A stretch of 64,000 bases of DNA from Lacipirellula parvula (lineage in GTDB: Bacteria; Planctomycetota; Planctomycetia; Pirellulales; Lacipirellulaceae). The stretch is taken from NCBI RefSeq assembly GCF_009177095.1, contig NZ_AP021861.1:1116001-1180000 (forward strand), written 5' to 3'. Of this stretch, positions 33,195 through 41,750 are shown one piece after another (position 1 is the stretch's first letter; each line of letters starts with the position of its first letter). A program made the translations under genes and the position numbers. The notes below the pieces were generated by a model, which did no database searches, had not been told where the DNA came from, and was given only the letters and a program-made list of their open reading frames with translations.

Positions 33195-33358
33195 GATGGA
33201 AATAGCGGTCGGGGAGCTGCAATCATTTGCCGCCTGGCATACGTGGCGCCCGCGTCTGCAGACGTTGCGGGTGCGCACGGCTCTCTCTCTGTTCCGAAAA
33301 GAATTACTGCGAAAAGGACGCCTGCCGACGCGTACCGTGCAGTCGGCGCTGAAGGACG

Positions 33359-36300
33359 TCATCCGATGCGAACCGCTTTCTTCCGCCGCTGGATTCCTGC
33401 GGCGGAAGCCGCCATGCCGATCAACAACATTGCCGCCGCCGAGGGTTCCGGAACCGCGGCGACGCTCGTCGTGTTAGCAGCGACGTTGGTCACGTTGCTG
33501 GCGACGGCCGACGATCCGTAGGCGACGCCCGTGCCGTTGTTCTGCTGCCAGATCATGAAGTCGGCCCCGTCGGTGATGCCGTCGCCGTTGGCGTCGCCGG
33601 CGGCTGACGTGCCGAAGGCCGTCTTCCACACGGTGAGATCGGCGCTGTTGACGATGCCGTCGCCGTTGAAATCTCCCGGGCCCATAAACCCGGTGACCAC
33701 GCGGAACTGCTGCATCTGGTCGCCGGCCGCGGTAAGCCGGAAGCTCAGGGTGAGGCGATCGGCGGAGATCTTGATGAAGTCGCCGGTGGATCCAGACCCC
33801 ATGAGCGTCAGGCCGCGATCGCTCGTCACGCCGTAGTCGCCGATCGAGCCGAGGATTTTGTCGGTGGCGGCCAGCGAGGCGTCGTCGAACATGATGCCGA
33901 GGATAATCTGGTTAAACGTAATGACGCCCGAGGAGGTGACGGCGCTTCCCGCCGAGCCGACGGGGTCGAGGTCGAACAGGTAGCTGCTGACCAGGGTGCC
34001 CGCCGCCAATTGGGCGGTGGATCCCATGGCGCCCGGCCGCAGGATGACGTTGGCGGGCAAGGCCGCGTCGAGCGTCAGGCTTTGGTCGAGGCGGTCGCTG
34101 CGTTCGTGGAAGATGCGGACGGCTGCGGATTCCACGGCCGCCGAATTCTTTGCGACGCTGCTGGGGCGGCTGGCAAGGCTGGTGGCGCCGCCGCCGAAGC
34201 TCTTCACGCCGAACGTGACGGGCGCCAACGCCGAATTGTAGCTGGCGAGCACATTCGCCGGCGTCAGAGCGTAGTTATTGAATTTGGCGCTCGCCATCTC
34301 GCCGCGGAAACCGCCGGTGAACGGCTGGACGCCGGAACCGCCGGCCGCGCCGAGCCCGTCGCCGCCGACGTTGCCGAGGCCGGCGCGATCGTAGCCGTCC
34401 CACTGCAGGCTGTGCGCATCGCCCAGCTGGCCGTTGATTTGGCCGACAAGCGCGCCGTTGACGTACAGCTGGAGATAGCGGTCGGTGTTGCTGTCGTTGA
34501 AGACGGCAGTGGCCTGAATGAAGTCCTTCGTCGGATCGGCGAAACGGTCGATCGGGACGTCGAGCGTGAGGGCCTCGCCGTTGGCGCCGAGGACGCGGAA
34601 GCGGAGATCGTTGCTGCCGCCGACGCCGTCGGCGTTGCCGAGGGTGAGCGACATGCCCTTCGTGCCGTCGCCCGATTCCATCAGGATGCCGCTGCCTTGC
34701 AAGTCGTCGGCGCGGAACCAGACTTGGGCCGACATCGAACGGTCGAAGTCGTTGGTGCCGGGATTGAGCGTCGTCGTGCGGGCGGTCGGGTCGCTCACAT
34801 GGAAGAAACGAGTGTTCATGCCGTCGCCGCCGTCGAAGTTGAACGCCGCCTTCGACAGATTGGCCTGGTAGCGCTCGGCAGCGAGACGAGTCGGCGCTTC
34901 GCCTCCCGCGTTAATCGTCCAGCTTTCGCGAGCCTTGTAATCGACGTTTTCCAGTGAGCGCCAGAGGGTGGTGTCGACTCCCGGCGTTTCGGCATTCCAA
35001 GTGAGGTTGATGTTCGTCCGGACGTCGTAGGCGAACGAGGCGTCGATTTTTGCCAAGTAGTTGTTGAGCTTGGCCTTCAGATCGGCGACGATCGTCGGGT
35101 TTTGGTTCGCAACGTTGACGGCTTCGCCGATGTCGGTCTTGAGGTTGTAAAGGAAGTACTTGTCGGCGGCCCCGTTTTCGCCGTATTGGCGGTAGAGCTT
35201 GTAATCGCCTTCGCGGACGAACGATGCGGGAATGAGCCGCGTGCTCGGACCAACCGCCATGTACTGCGGTTGGTGAACGTAGATTTCGCCCCCTTCGCTG
35301 TACTGCCGCTCCAGGTGGTCGACGCCGGCGGGCAGGACGCCGCCGTTTTTCAGCACGACGTTGAGGTCGGCGCCTTCAACCCCTTGCGGGACCGGTCCGG
35401 TGTAGCCGCCCCAGGAAGCGACGGTCGAGAAGATATCCATCGTCGTGACGGGGAGATCGCTGAACGTATTCGCAGCGATGCCGGGGCCCGCGACGATATA
35501 GGGGACGCGAACGCCGCCTTCAAGGATCGATGACTTTCCGCCGCGCAGCGGGTAGCCGGAGCTGAGGTTGAGCGCGGCGCCGTGGTCGGACGTGAACAGG
35601 ATGTAGGTGTTGTCGGCGATGCCGAGTTCTTGGACGCGATCGAGCACGGCGCCGACGGAGTCGTCCATGTGTTCGATCATGGCGGCGTAGCCGGGATCTT
35701 TGTGGACGGCCCCCTTGGGGAGCGCTTCGTACTTGGCGCGGGTTTCGGGCTTGGCGTAGATCGGGGGATGGGGCGCCTTCGGCGCGTACTGCATGAAGAA
35801 GGGCGTGTTGCTATTCACCGACTGCGTCATGAACGTGTCGGCTTCGTGCGCGAGGGCTTCGAGGCCCCACGGGTCGACGTTCTGCGAAGGGACGCCAACG
35901 TCTCGGTAGTAGTCGAAGCCTGCGGAGGCAGGCGTGACCGTCGTGGGAATGTCGAGATGCCACTTACCGATGAGCCCCGACGTGTAGTTGGGGTTCGACT
36001 GTTTCAGGATGCGCGGAATTGTGAGTTGGGTGGGGTCGAAGAATTCAGGCGTCGGAGGAGTGAGCGGCAATCCCGTAAAGGAACCCATGTAACGGTCCGT
36101 GCCAGGCTGCGCGTCTTTCAGCTCCGTTGATTGAAGTTGGCCGGGGCTTTTGCCGGTGAGCAGTGCGGCGCGCGTCGGGCTGCACATCGACGTGGGAGCG
36201 TAACCATTGCTGAACCGCATGCCGGACTGCGCGAGCGCCCCGATGTGCGGGGTTTGATAGAAGTCGCTCTTGGAATTCGGCACGTTCGGATCCATGAGGA

Positions 36301-36478
36301 CCGAGAGGCCGTTCCAGCTCAGGTCGTCCATGATCATCACGATGATGTTCGGCGCGGCAGGCTGGGCCGAGGCTGTCTCGACGGAGACGAGCGCGAAGGC
36401 CCCAAGGGTTGCCAAGGCAATGGCAGGCCGAGCGAACTTGGTGGCAGCAAATCGGACCGCGGAAGAGAAGTTAGTCAT
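33359..36478 (-). CDS. Giant sulfatase with LamG-like, dockerin-like and PEP-CTERM regions
   Basis: A 1039-residue protein. The signal peptide covers roughly residues 12-38 (FARPAIALATLGAFALVSVE...ASAQ). The sulfatase domain has PNIIVMIMDDLSWNG (Asp51-Asp52) and the intact formylglycine motif C99-S-P-T-R103 followed by AALLTGKSP. KWHLDIP and FTSDHGAALNLSSGYPLRGG are further active-site strands. A LamG-like region lies at about 570-780. The dockerin-like pair is GDFNGDGIVNSADLTVW and GDANGDGITDGADFMIWQQ. The C-terminus is VPEPSAAAMLLIGMAASAAG plus a basic tail. It should remove sulfate from a polysaccharide at the cell surface once matured by a formylglycine-generating enzyme. The gene at 30128 is its paralogue, 207 bases downstream. 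Confidence 0.92.
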   Translation of the reverse strand: MTNFSSAVRFAATKFARPAIALATLGAFALVSVETASAQPAAPNIIVMIMDDLSWNGLSVLMDPNVPNSKSDFYQTPHIGALAQSGMRFSNGYAPTSMCSPTRAALLTGKSPGQLQSTELKDAQPGTDRYMGSFTGLPLTPPTPEFFDPTQLTIPRILKQSNPNYTSGLIGKWHLDIPTTVTPASAGFDYYRDVGVPSQNVDPWGLEALAHEADTFMTQSVNSNTPFFMQYAPKAPHPPIYAKPETRAKYEALPKGAVHKDPGYAAMIEHMDDSVGAVLDRVQELGIADNTYILFTSDHGAALNLSSGYPLRGGKSSILEGGVRVPYIVAGPGIAANTFSDLPVTTMDIFSTVASWGGYTGPVPQGVEGADLNVVLKNGGVLPAGVDHLERQYSEGGEIYVHQPQYMAVGPSTRLIPASFVREGDYKLYRQYGENGAADKYFLYNLKTDIGEAVNVANQNPTIVADLKAKLNNYLAKIDASFAYDVRTNINLTWNAETPGVDTTLWRSLENVDYKARESWTINAGGEAPTRLAAERYQANLSKAAFNFDGGDGMNTRFFHVSDPTARTTTLNPGTNDFDRSMSAQVWFRADDLQGSGILMESGDGTKGMSLTLGNADGVGGSNDLRFRVLGANGEALTLDVPIDRFADPTKDFIQATAVFNDSNTDRYLQLYVNGALVGQINGQLGDAHSLQWDGYDRAGLGNVGGDGLGAAGGSGVQPFTGGFRGEMASAKFNNYALTPANVLASYNSALAPVTFGVKSFGGGATSLASRPSSVAKNSAAVESAAVRIFHERSDRLDQSLTLDAALPANVILRPGAMGSTAQLAAGTLVSSYLFDLDPVGSAGSAVTSSGVITFNQIILGIMFDDASLAATDKILGSIGDYGVTSDRGLTLMGSGSTGDFIKISADRLTLSFRLTAAGDQMQQFRVVTGFMGPGDFNGDGIVNSADLTVWKTAFGTSAAGDANGDGITDGADFMIWQQNNGTGVAYGSSAVASNVTNVAANTTSVAAVPEPSAAAMLLIGMAASAAGIQRRKKAVRIG

Positions 36479-37148
36479 TGATGAGTCGGTCAGGGAACTT
36501 AGTGGAGATCCTTAGCGCTCAAGCGACGTCCCTGCCACTTTTCTGCTGACAATCGGGCCTTTTCGTGCGTTCGTTGGAGGAGTGACCTTGAGTATTCACC
36601 AACTGCGGAGAATGTACAGATTTTTGGCGAAATTGAATGCGTTTTCGTCGCTCAGATTCAGTTACATTTGCGAAATAATCCGGTCAGGGATAGCAAGCCG
36701 TTCGCTTTCCACGGAGACCTCCCTTTTAAGGGCCTTGCGTGTCGCCAGAAGTCACTTCGACGGGACGCTCCGGCGGCTTCGGATTTGTGAAATCGACTGC
36801 TCGGATTCTGCGTTTAGTGTAAAGCCAGTTTTCTGCTTGCAATTGCCCGCGTCCACCCGTCGCCAAGGGCCGTGATATGTCGCGGGTGCACCGTGGATTT
36901 CAGCGGACAAGGGGGTGATTGAGAGCTCCTCGACGGGCGTCGTCGGCCTCTCGTGCTGGACACTCCTTCGCGACCCTCCCTCGCGGCTTCCCGCCCTTCT
37001 ATCTGGTTCGAACGGCAAATTCGGAGAGATCCTCCTTCGATCTCGGCGAATTTGCGGTCCCCGTGATAGACGGCGCTGGCTTTGGATAGCCAGAATGAGT
37101 CCATTCCTTAGGTAATGAATGCGGCGCCGAGGCATTGGTCCAGGGTTG
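36479..37148. other. Long intergenic region before the EPS locus
   Basis: 670 bases between the divergent sulfatase and the first EPS gene, noticeably richer in A/T than the flanks. It must carry promoters for both. A GGAGG followed by TTG at 36588 starts a 95-codon frame on the plus strand, but its composition is not coding-like. No inverted repeat family is seen here. Confidence 0.45.
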
Positions 37149-38012
37149 ATGGAAGCAGATTCTTTAGATCGCCCGATTATCGTCGTCGGGGCGCCGCGCT
37201 CCGGGACGACCCTGCTGGGGCGATTGCTCGGCGAGCACCCTGCGCTGGCGCACGTCGATGAGCCTCGCCTTACCTGGCGGTACGGTAACGACGCCAAGGG
37301 GGATATGCTCACCGGCCGCGACGCCCGCCCGGAAGTTTGCCGGCATATCCGCGCGAAGTTCGCGGAGGCCGTGCGTAATGACGGGAAGCAACGGCTGCTG
37401 GAAAAGACGCCGAGCAACTCGCTGCGGATGGAGTTCGTCGATCGGGCGTTGCCGGGCTGTATTTTCGTTCACATCATTCGCGACGGCGTGGAATCGTCGC
37501 TCGCGATTCGGCGGTTCTGGCAAGATCACGCCCACGGCGTCGACCGCGGCAAACTGTGGGAGCGGCTGCGGGAGATTCGCCTGCGGCAGTTGCCGTACTA
37601 CGGCCGCGAGTTCATTCGGCGCGTCGCTCCCAAGTCGATGTCGGGGCTCGTACGGCGCCCCGTTTGGGGGCCCCGCATTCCGGGGATCGATTCGCTGCTG
37701 CTGGAACTGGAACTGATTGAAGTTTGCGCCCTGCAGTGGCGGACGTGCGTCGAGGCGGCCTGCCATTACGGCCGCGAGCTGCCGGCCGACCGCTACCGGG
37801 AAGTTCGGTTGGAGGAGATGTCGCTCGAGAAGCTGCGAGAGATTCTCGCCTTCTGCCAACTCGAACCGTCGCCGGAAGTCGAGGCGGCGTTCGCGCGGGA
37901 CTTCGATTCGCAGCAGACGGCCCACCGGCGGAGCGTCGCCCAGCCGGAAGATTTGGAACTGATCAACAAGTGGACCGAGTCGACCCGCAAGTGGCTCGGC
38001 TACAGTGACTGA
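37149..38012 (+). CDS. Sulfotransferase family protein, first gene of EPS locus
   Basis: A 287-residue protein (start ATG 37149 with AGGG upstream; an ATG at 37119 would add ten residues). The PAPS 5'-phosphosulfate loop is PIIVVGAPRSGTTLLGRLLG, and the 3'-phosphate region is VHIIRDGVESSLAIRRF (Arg and Ser of the RDxxxS pattern). EKTPSNSLR also fits the family. It transfers sulfate from PAPS to a hydroxyl of a sugar or other acceptor in the cytoplasm. The next gene, a glycosyltransferase, starts 12 bases later. With the sulfotransferase at 52795 this points to a sulfated polymer. Confidence 0.88.
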   Translation: MEADSLDRPIIVVGAPRSGTTLLGRLLGEHPALAHVDEPRLTWRYGNDAKGDMLTGRDARPEVCRHIRAKFAEAVRNDGKQRLLEKTPSNSLRMEFVDRALPGCIFVHIIRDGVESSLAIRRFWQDHAHGVDRGKLWERLREIRLRQLPYYGREFIRRVAPKSMSGLVRRPVWGPRIPGIDSLLLELELIEVCALQWRTCVEAACHYGRELPADRYREVRLEEMSLEKLREILAFCQLEPSPEVEAAFARDFDSQQTAHRRSVAQPEDLELINKWTESTRKWLGYSD

Positions 38013-38024
38013 AGTCGTTGAAAC

Positions 38025-39260
38025 ATGCCTGCAAAAACGCCCCCGACATTGCTGTTAATTTCGCAGGTCTACCCTCCCGACCCGACGTCGGTGGGGCAGC
38101 ACATGCATGACGCGGCCGTGGAGATTGTGAACCGCGGCTGGCGGGTGATCGTGTACACCTCGGCGCGCGGATACACCGATTCGTCGCAAAAGTACCTGCG
38201 GCGGGAGACGCGCGACGGCGTCGAGATTCGTCGGCTGCCGCTTTCAAGTTTTGGCAAAAGCACGCTGGCGTTGCGGCTGCTGGGGCAGATTCTATTCGTG
38301 GCGCAAGTGGCGCTGCGCGGGATGTTCTTGCCAAAGCTCTCAGCGATTCTGGTGAGCACCAGCCCGCCTATGGCAGGCGCGGCAGCACTCTGGATTCGTT
38401 TCTTCCGCCGCGTGCCGGTGAAGTTCTGGGTGATGGACCTGAGCGTCGATCAGATGATCGAGGCGGGGCTCGCCAAGCCGAACGCAATCACTACTCGGCT
38501 GCTGCGCGGGGTCTACCGCCGGACGCTGCAGAAGTCGCAGGGGATCGTCGCGCTCGACCGGTTCATGGAAGAGCGGATCGCCAAGACCTACGGCGTCGAT
38601 AAGAACGTCTACGTGATGCCGCCCTGGCCGCATGAGGATCACGTCGATCCAGTATCGCATGCGGAGAACCCGTTCCGCACGCAGCATGAACTGACGGACA
38701 AATTCGTCTTCATGTACAGCGGCAACATGGGGATTGGGCATCCGATCGACGTGCTGCTGCAAGCGGCGCGGCAGCTAGAGGATATGCCCAACGTGATGCT
38801 GTTGTTTATCGGCGGCGGCGTGCGGCGGGCGGAAGTTGAGCGCGAGATCGCCGAGCGGAAGCCGAAGAACGTCATGCTGCTGCCGTACCAGCCGATCGAC
38901 CAGCTGCGGTATTCGCTTTCGGCGGCCGACGTCCATCTGGTGACGATGGAAGACGGCGGCATCGGCTGTTTTCACCCCTGTAAAGTCTACGGGGCGATGG
39001 CCGTGGGGCGTCCGGTGCTGTTTGCCGGGCCCGATCCGTCGCATGTGACAGACCTGATTGAGCGATATATGATGGGGTGGCGTATTTCACCCCACGATCC
39101 GGCCCAAGCAGCCCAGGAAATGCGGCGAATTGCGGGTCTGCCGACGGCGGAGCTCCAAGCGATGGGCGAGCGAGCGCGAGCCGCGATCACCCAGGCTCTA
39201 AGCAAGACCCAACTCTGTAATCGGTTCTGCGACGTCGTCGTGAGCGGCGTCGGCGGGTGA
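38025..39260 (+). CDS. Glycosyltransferase family 4 protein
   Basis: A 411-residue GT-B glycosyltransferase. The N-terminal domain opens LLLISQVYPPDPTSVGQHMH, a WbuB-like start with a Gly/Ser-rich sugar-binding loop. The C-terminal donor domain contains KFVFMYSGNMGIGHPIDVLL, VMLLFIGGGVRR, NVMLLPYQPIDQL, and a GCFHPCKVYGAMAVGRPVLF segment in place of the classical EX7E site (the PCKxxEYMA-type signature, here with Gly for Glu). It adds a sugar to the growing lipid-linked EPS unit in the cytoplasm. Preceded by a sulfotransferase and followed by the acyl carrier module. Confidence 0.9.
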   Translation: MPAKTPPTLLLISQVYPPDPTSVGQHMHDAAVEIVNRGWRVIVYTSARGYTDSSQKYLRRETRDGVEIRRLPLSSFGKSTLALRLLGQILFVAQVALRGMFLPKLSAILVSTSPPMAGAAALWIRFFRRVPVKFWVMDLSVDQMIEAGLAKPNAITTRLLRGVYRRTLQKSQGIVALDRFMEERIAKTYGVDKNVYVMPPWPHEDHVDPVSHAENPFRTQHELTDKFVFMYSGNMGIGHPIDVLLQAARQLEDMPNVMLLFIGGGVRRAEVEREIAERKPKNVMLLPYQPIDQLRYSLSAADVHLVTMEDGGIGCFHPCKVYGAMAVGRPVLFAGPDPSHVTDLIERYMMGWRISPHDPAQAAQEMRRIAGLPTAELQAMGERARAAITQALSKTQLCNRFCDVVVSGVGG

Positions 39261-39308
39261 GCCATATTCGAGAAGAAATCCTTTCGAGGAAAGATAGCGA
39301 GCGAGTTT

Positions 39309-39611
39309 ATGAGCAAACGTGATCAGGTGATGCAGCTGCTGCGCGAATGCGTCGCGGAGTATGGCGAGCAGACGGGCGGCGAATACGACCTGAAGGACGA
39401 GACGCCGCTCATCGGCCCCGACTCGCCGGTCGACTCGCTCGGCTTGGTGATGATCATCACCGGGTTCGAGTGCAAGTTGAACGAAACGTTCAACGCGGAA
39501 GTCGTTCTCGCCAGCGAAAAGGCGATGTCGATGAATCGGAGCCCGTTCCGGACGCTCGGCGCGATGGCCGACTACGGCGTCGAATTGCTCGATGAAGAGG
39601 CCGCCGCATGA
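39309..39611 (+). CDS. Acyl carrier protein-like protein
   Basis: A 100-residue acidic protein with the carrier-protein fold. The attachment site for phosphopantetheine is DSLGLV (Ser near residue 44, in PDSPVDSLGLVMIITGFE). Helix I is QVMQLLRECVAEYGEQ and helix III lies around SPFRTLGAMADYGVEL. It is longer than AcpP at both ends. The stop overlaps the start of the SDR gene by four bases (ATGA), so carrier, SDR and ligase form a tightly coupled trio. I infer that it carries an acyl or amino-acyl group destined for the polysaccharide or a precursor. A phosphopantetheinyl transferase is not in the window. Confidence 0.85.
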   Translation: MSKRDQVMQLLRECVAEYGEQTGGEYDLKDETPLIGPDSPVDSLGLVMIITGFECKLNETFNAEVVLASEKAMSMNRSPFRTLGAMADYGVELLDEEAAA

Positions 39612-40312
39612 AGCCGCAAGATTCCGCGATCGTCATCACCGGTTCCAGCCGCGGCATCGGCCTGGGGCTCACCAACGTCATGCTCGAACGGGGCTGGCAT
39701 GTCTTCGGCTGCAGCCGCGGCCCGAGCGAGGTGCAGCACGAGCGCTACCAGCATTTCGAAATCGACGTCGCCGATGAGAAGGGCGTCGTCCACCTGTTCG
39801 GCGGCGTTCGCAAGAGCGGCAAGCCGTTGTACGCGGTGCTGAACAACGCCGGCACGGCGTCGATGAACCACGTGCTGACGACGCCGTTCGAAACGATGAA
39901 GAAGCTGTTCGCCGTGAACGTCTTCGGCACGATGCTTTGCAGCCGCGAAGCGGCGAAGCTGATGCTGCGGCACAAGACAGGCCGGATCATCAACTTCGGC
40001 AGCGTCGCGGTGCCGTATTCGCTGGAAGGCGAGGCGGTCTACACGGCGTCGAAATCGGCGGTCGAGGCCTACACGAAGGTGCTGGCCCGCGAGATGGGCG
40101 AGCATGGGATCACCGCCAACTCGGTGTCGCCGAACCCGGTGAAAACCGACCTGATTGCCGGCGTGCCGGTCGAGAAGATGACGCGGCTGATCAACCGGCA
40201 GTCGATCAAGCGGTACGGCGAGTTCGAAGACGTGCTGCGGGTGGTCGACTTCCTGCTCGATCCGGAAAACACGTTCGTCACCGGGCAGGTGATTTATCTC
40301 GGAGGTCCGTGA
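39608..40312 (+). CDS. Short-chain dehydrogenase/reductase, FabG-like
   Basis: A 234-residue SDR. The NAD(P)-binding motif is TGSSRGIGLG near residues 11-20, the NNAGTAS motif follows near residue 80, and the catalytic Tyr-x-x-x-Lys is VYTASKSAVEAY with the Ser in INFGSVAV. FabG enzymes reduce 3-ketoacyl-ACP, which fits the carrier protein encoded just upstream. A sugar-reducing role is the alternative. It overlaps both neighbours: four bases with the ACP gene, and a TGATG junction with the ligase gene. Confidence 0.9.
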   Translation: MKPQDSAIVITGSSRGIGLGLTNVMLERGWHVFGCSRGPSEVQHERYQHFEIDVADEKGVVHLFGGVRKSGKPLYAVLNNAGTASMNHVLTTPFETMKKLFAVNVFGTMLCSREAAKLMLRHKTGRIINFGSVAVPYSLEGEAVYTASKSAVEAYTKVLAREMGEHGITANSVSPNPVKTDLIAGVPVEKMTRLINRQSIKRYGEFEDVLRVVDFLLDPENTFVTGQVIYLGGP

Positions 40313-41664
40313 TGCCGCTCACGTGGCTGCTGGACCGATTTCGGGAACATGCCGACGACGACGCGATCGTTTGGCACGACCAGATCACGCGCTACGGCGA
40401 ACTGCTGGAGCGGGTTGAACGGGCCGAGGAATTTCTGCGGGCGAACGACGTGCGGCCGGGCCAGGCCGTGATGCTCGACGCCGATTTTTCGCCCAACGCG
40501 ATCGCGCTGCTGCTCGCGGCCATGCAGAACCGCAACATCATCGTGCCGATTGCTCGGCATGTGACGGCTGATCGCGATAAGTATTGCCGCCTGGCGCAGG
40601 TGAGTCACCGACTAAGCGTTAACGCCGACGACAGCTACGGCTGCGTTTCGGAAACGGGCATCGAGCCGTCCCATGAGCTGTACAAGCAGCTGCACGAATC
40701 GCAAAGCCCAGGGCTCATCCTGTTCAGCTCTGGTTCGACCGGCGAGCCGAAGGGGGCGGTCCACAGCCTCGACTTCCTGCTGAACAAGTTCAAGCTTTCC
40801 CGCCACACGCAGCGAATGATCACGTTCCTGCTGTTCGACCATATCGGCGGGTTCAACACGATGATGTACGGCCTGGCCAATCATGGCTGCATCATCACGC
40901 TGCCGTCGCGCGACGCGGCGACTGTTTGCCGGGCGGTGGAGAAGTATCGGGCCGAGGTGCTGCCGGCGTCGCCGACGTTCCTCAACTTGCTGCTGGTTAG
41001 CGGCGAGTACGCGAAGCACGACCTCTCGAGCCTGAAGATCATCAACTACGCCACCGAGGTGATGCCGGCGGCGACGCTCGAGCGGCTGAACGCCGCGTTC
41101 CCGGGGGTGACGTTCCGGCAGTCGTACGGCATGACGGAACTGGGAATCATGCGGACCCAGTCGCGGGACAACGCCTCGACCTGGATTCGCGTCGGCGGCG
41201 AGGATTACCAGACGCGGGTGGTCGACAACATCCTGCACATCAAGGCGAAGTCGTCGATGCTGGGCTATTTGAACGCTCCGTCGCCGTTCGACGCCGAGGG
41301 GTGGTTCAACACGCAGGACGAGGTGGAAGTCGACGGCGAGTGGCTGCGATTTAAGGGCCGTAAGTCGGACATCATTAACGTCGGCGGCGAGAAGGTTTAC
41401 CCGGCCGAGGTCGAGACCGTCATTTTGGAAGTCGACAACATTGCCGACGCCACGGTGACGAAGGAAGCGAATCCGCTCACGGGCAGCATCGTCGTCGCCG
41501 AGGTGACGCTCCACCAGGACGAGCCGTTGCCGAACGTCATCAAGCGGATTCGGCAGCATTGCTTCTCGAAATTGCCGTCGTATAAAGTTCCGGTGAAGAT
41601 CCGGCTGAGCGACGCGTCGGCGCGGGTGAGCGAGCGGTTCAAGAAACAGCGAGGCGAAAAGTAG
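40312..41664 (+). CDS. AMP-binding acyl ligase (acyl-CoA or acyl-ACP synthetase-like)
   Basis: A 450-residue member of the adenylate-forming family. The motifs are in order: A3 LFSSGSTGEPKGAV, A5 SYGMTELG, A7/A8 around WFNTQDEVEVDGEWLRFKGR followed by KSDIINVGGEKVYPAEVE, and a C-terminal lid whose A10-like Lys is in SERFKKQR. It activates a carboxylic acid as acyl-AMP and transfers it to CoA or a carrier protein. The start, ATG 40312, shares a base with the SDR stop; the frame is open upstream but belongs to the SDR gene. With the carrier protein two genes up, acyl-ACP formation is a reasonable inference. Confidence 0.9.
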   Translation: MPLTWLLDRFREHADDDAIVWHDQITRYGELLERVERAEEFLRANDVRPGQAVMLDADFSPNAIALLLAAMQNRNIIVPIARHVTADRDKYCRLAQVSHRLSVNADDSYGCVSETGIEPSHELYKQLHESQSPGLILFSSGSTGEPKGAVHSLDFLLNKFKLSRHTQRMITFLLFDHIGGFNTMMYGLANHGCIITLPSRDAATVCRAVEKYRAEVLPASPTFLNLLLVSGEYAKHDLSSLKIINYATEVMPAATLERLNAAFPGVTFRQSYGMTELGIMRTQSRDNASTWIRVGGEDYQTRVVDNILHIKAKSSMLGYLNAPSPFDAEGWFNTQDEVEVDGEWLRFKGRKSDIINVGGEKVYPAEVETVILEVDNIADATVTKEANPLTGSIVVAEVTLHQDEPLPNVIKRIRQHCFSKLPSYKVPVKIRLSDASARVSERFKKQRGEK

Positions 41665-41750
41665 GCATCAGCCACCGCCTGCCGTTCCGCACCGTGCCGC
41701 GGAGCGCGGTATGATTGTGATCTTCGCCACCTCGCTTACTATCGGTCGCC

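Noticed and set aside
36582-36875. 95-97-codon plus-strand frame with a GGAGG-TTG/GTG start before the EPS locus
   Set aside because: Composition and codon use are unlike the real genes; it contains Cys/Ser/Arg-rich sequence typical of chance frames, and the region is AT-richer non-coding DNA.
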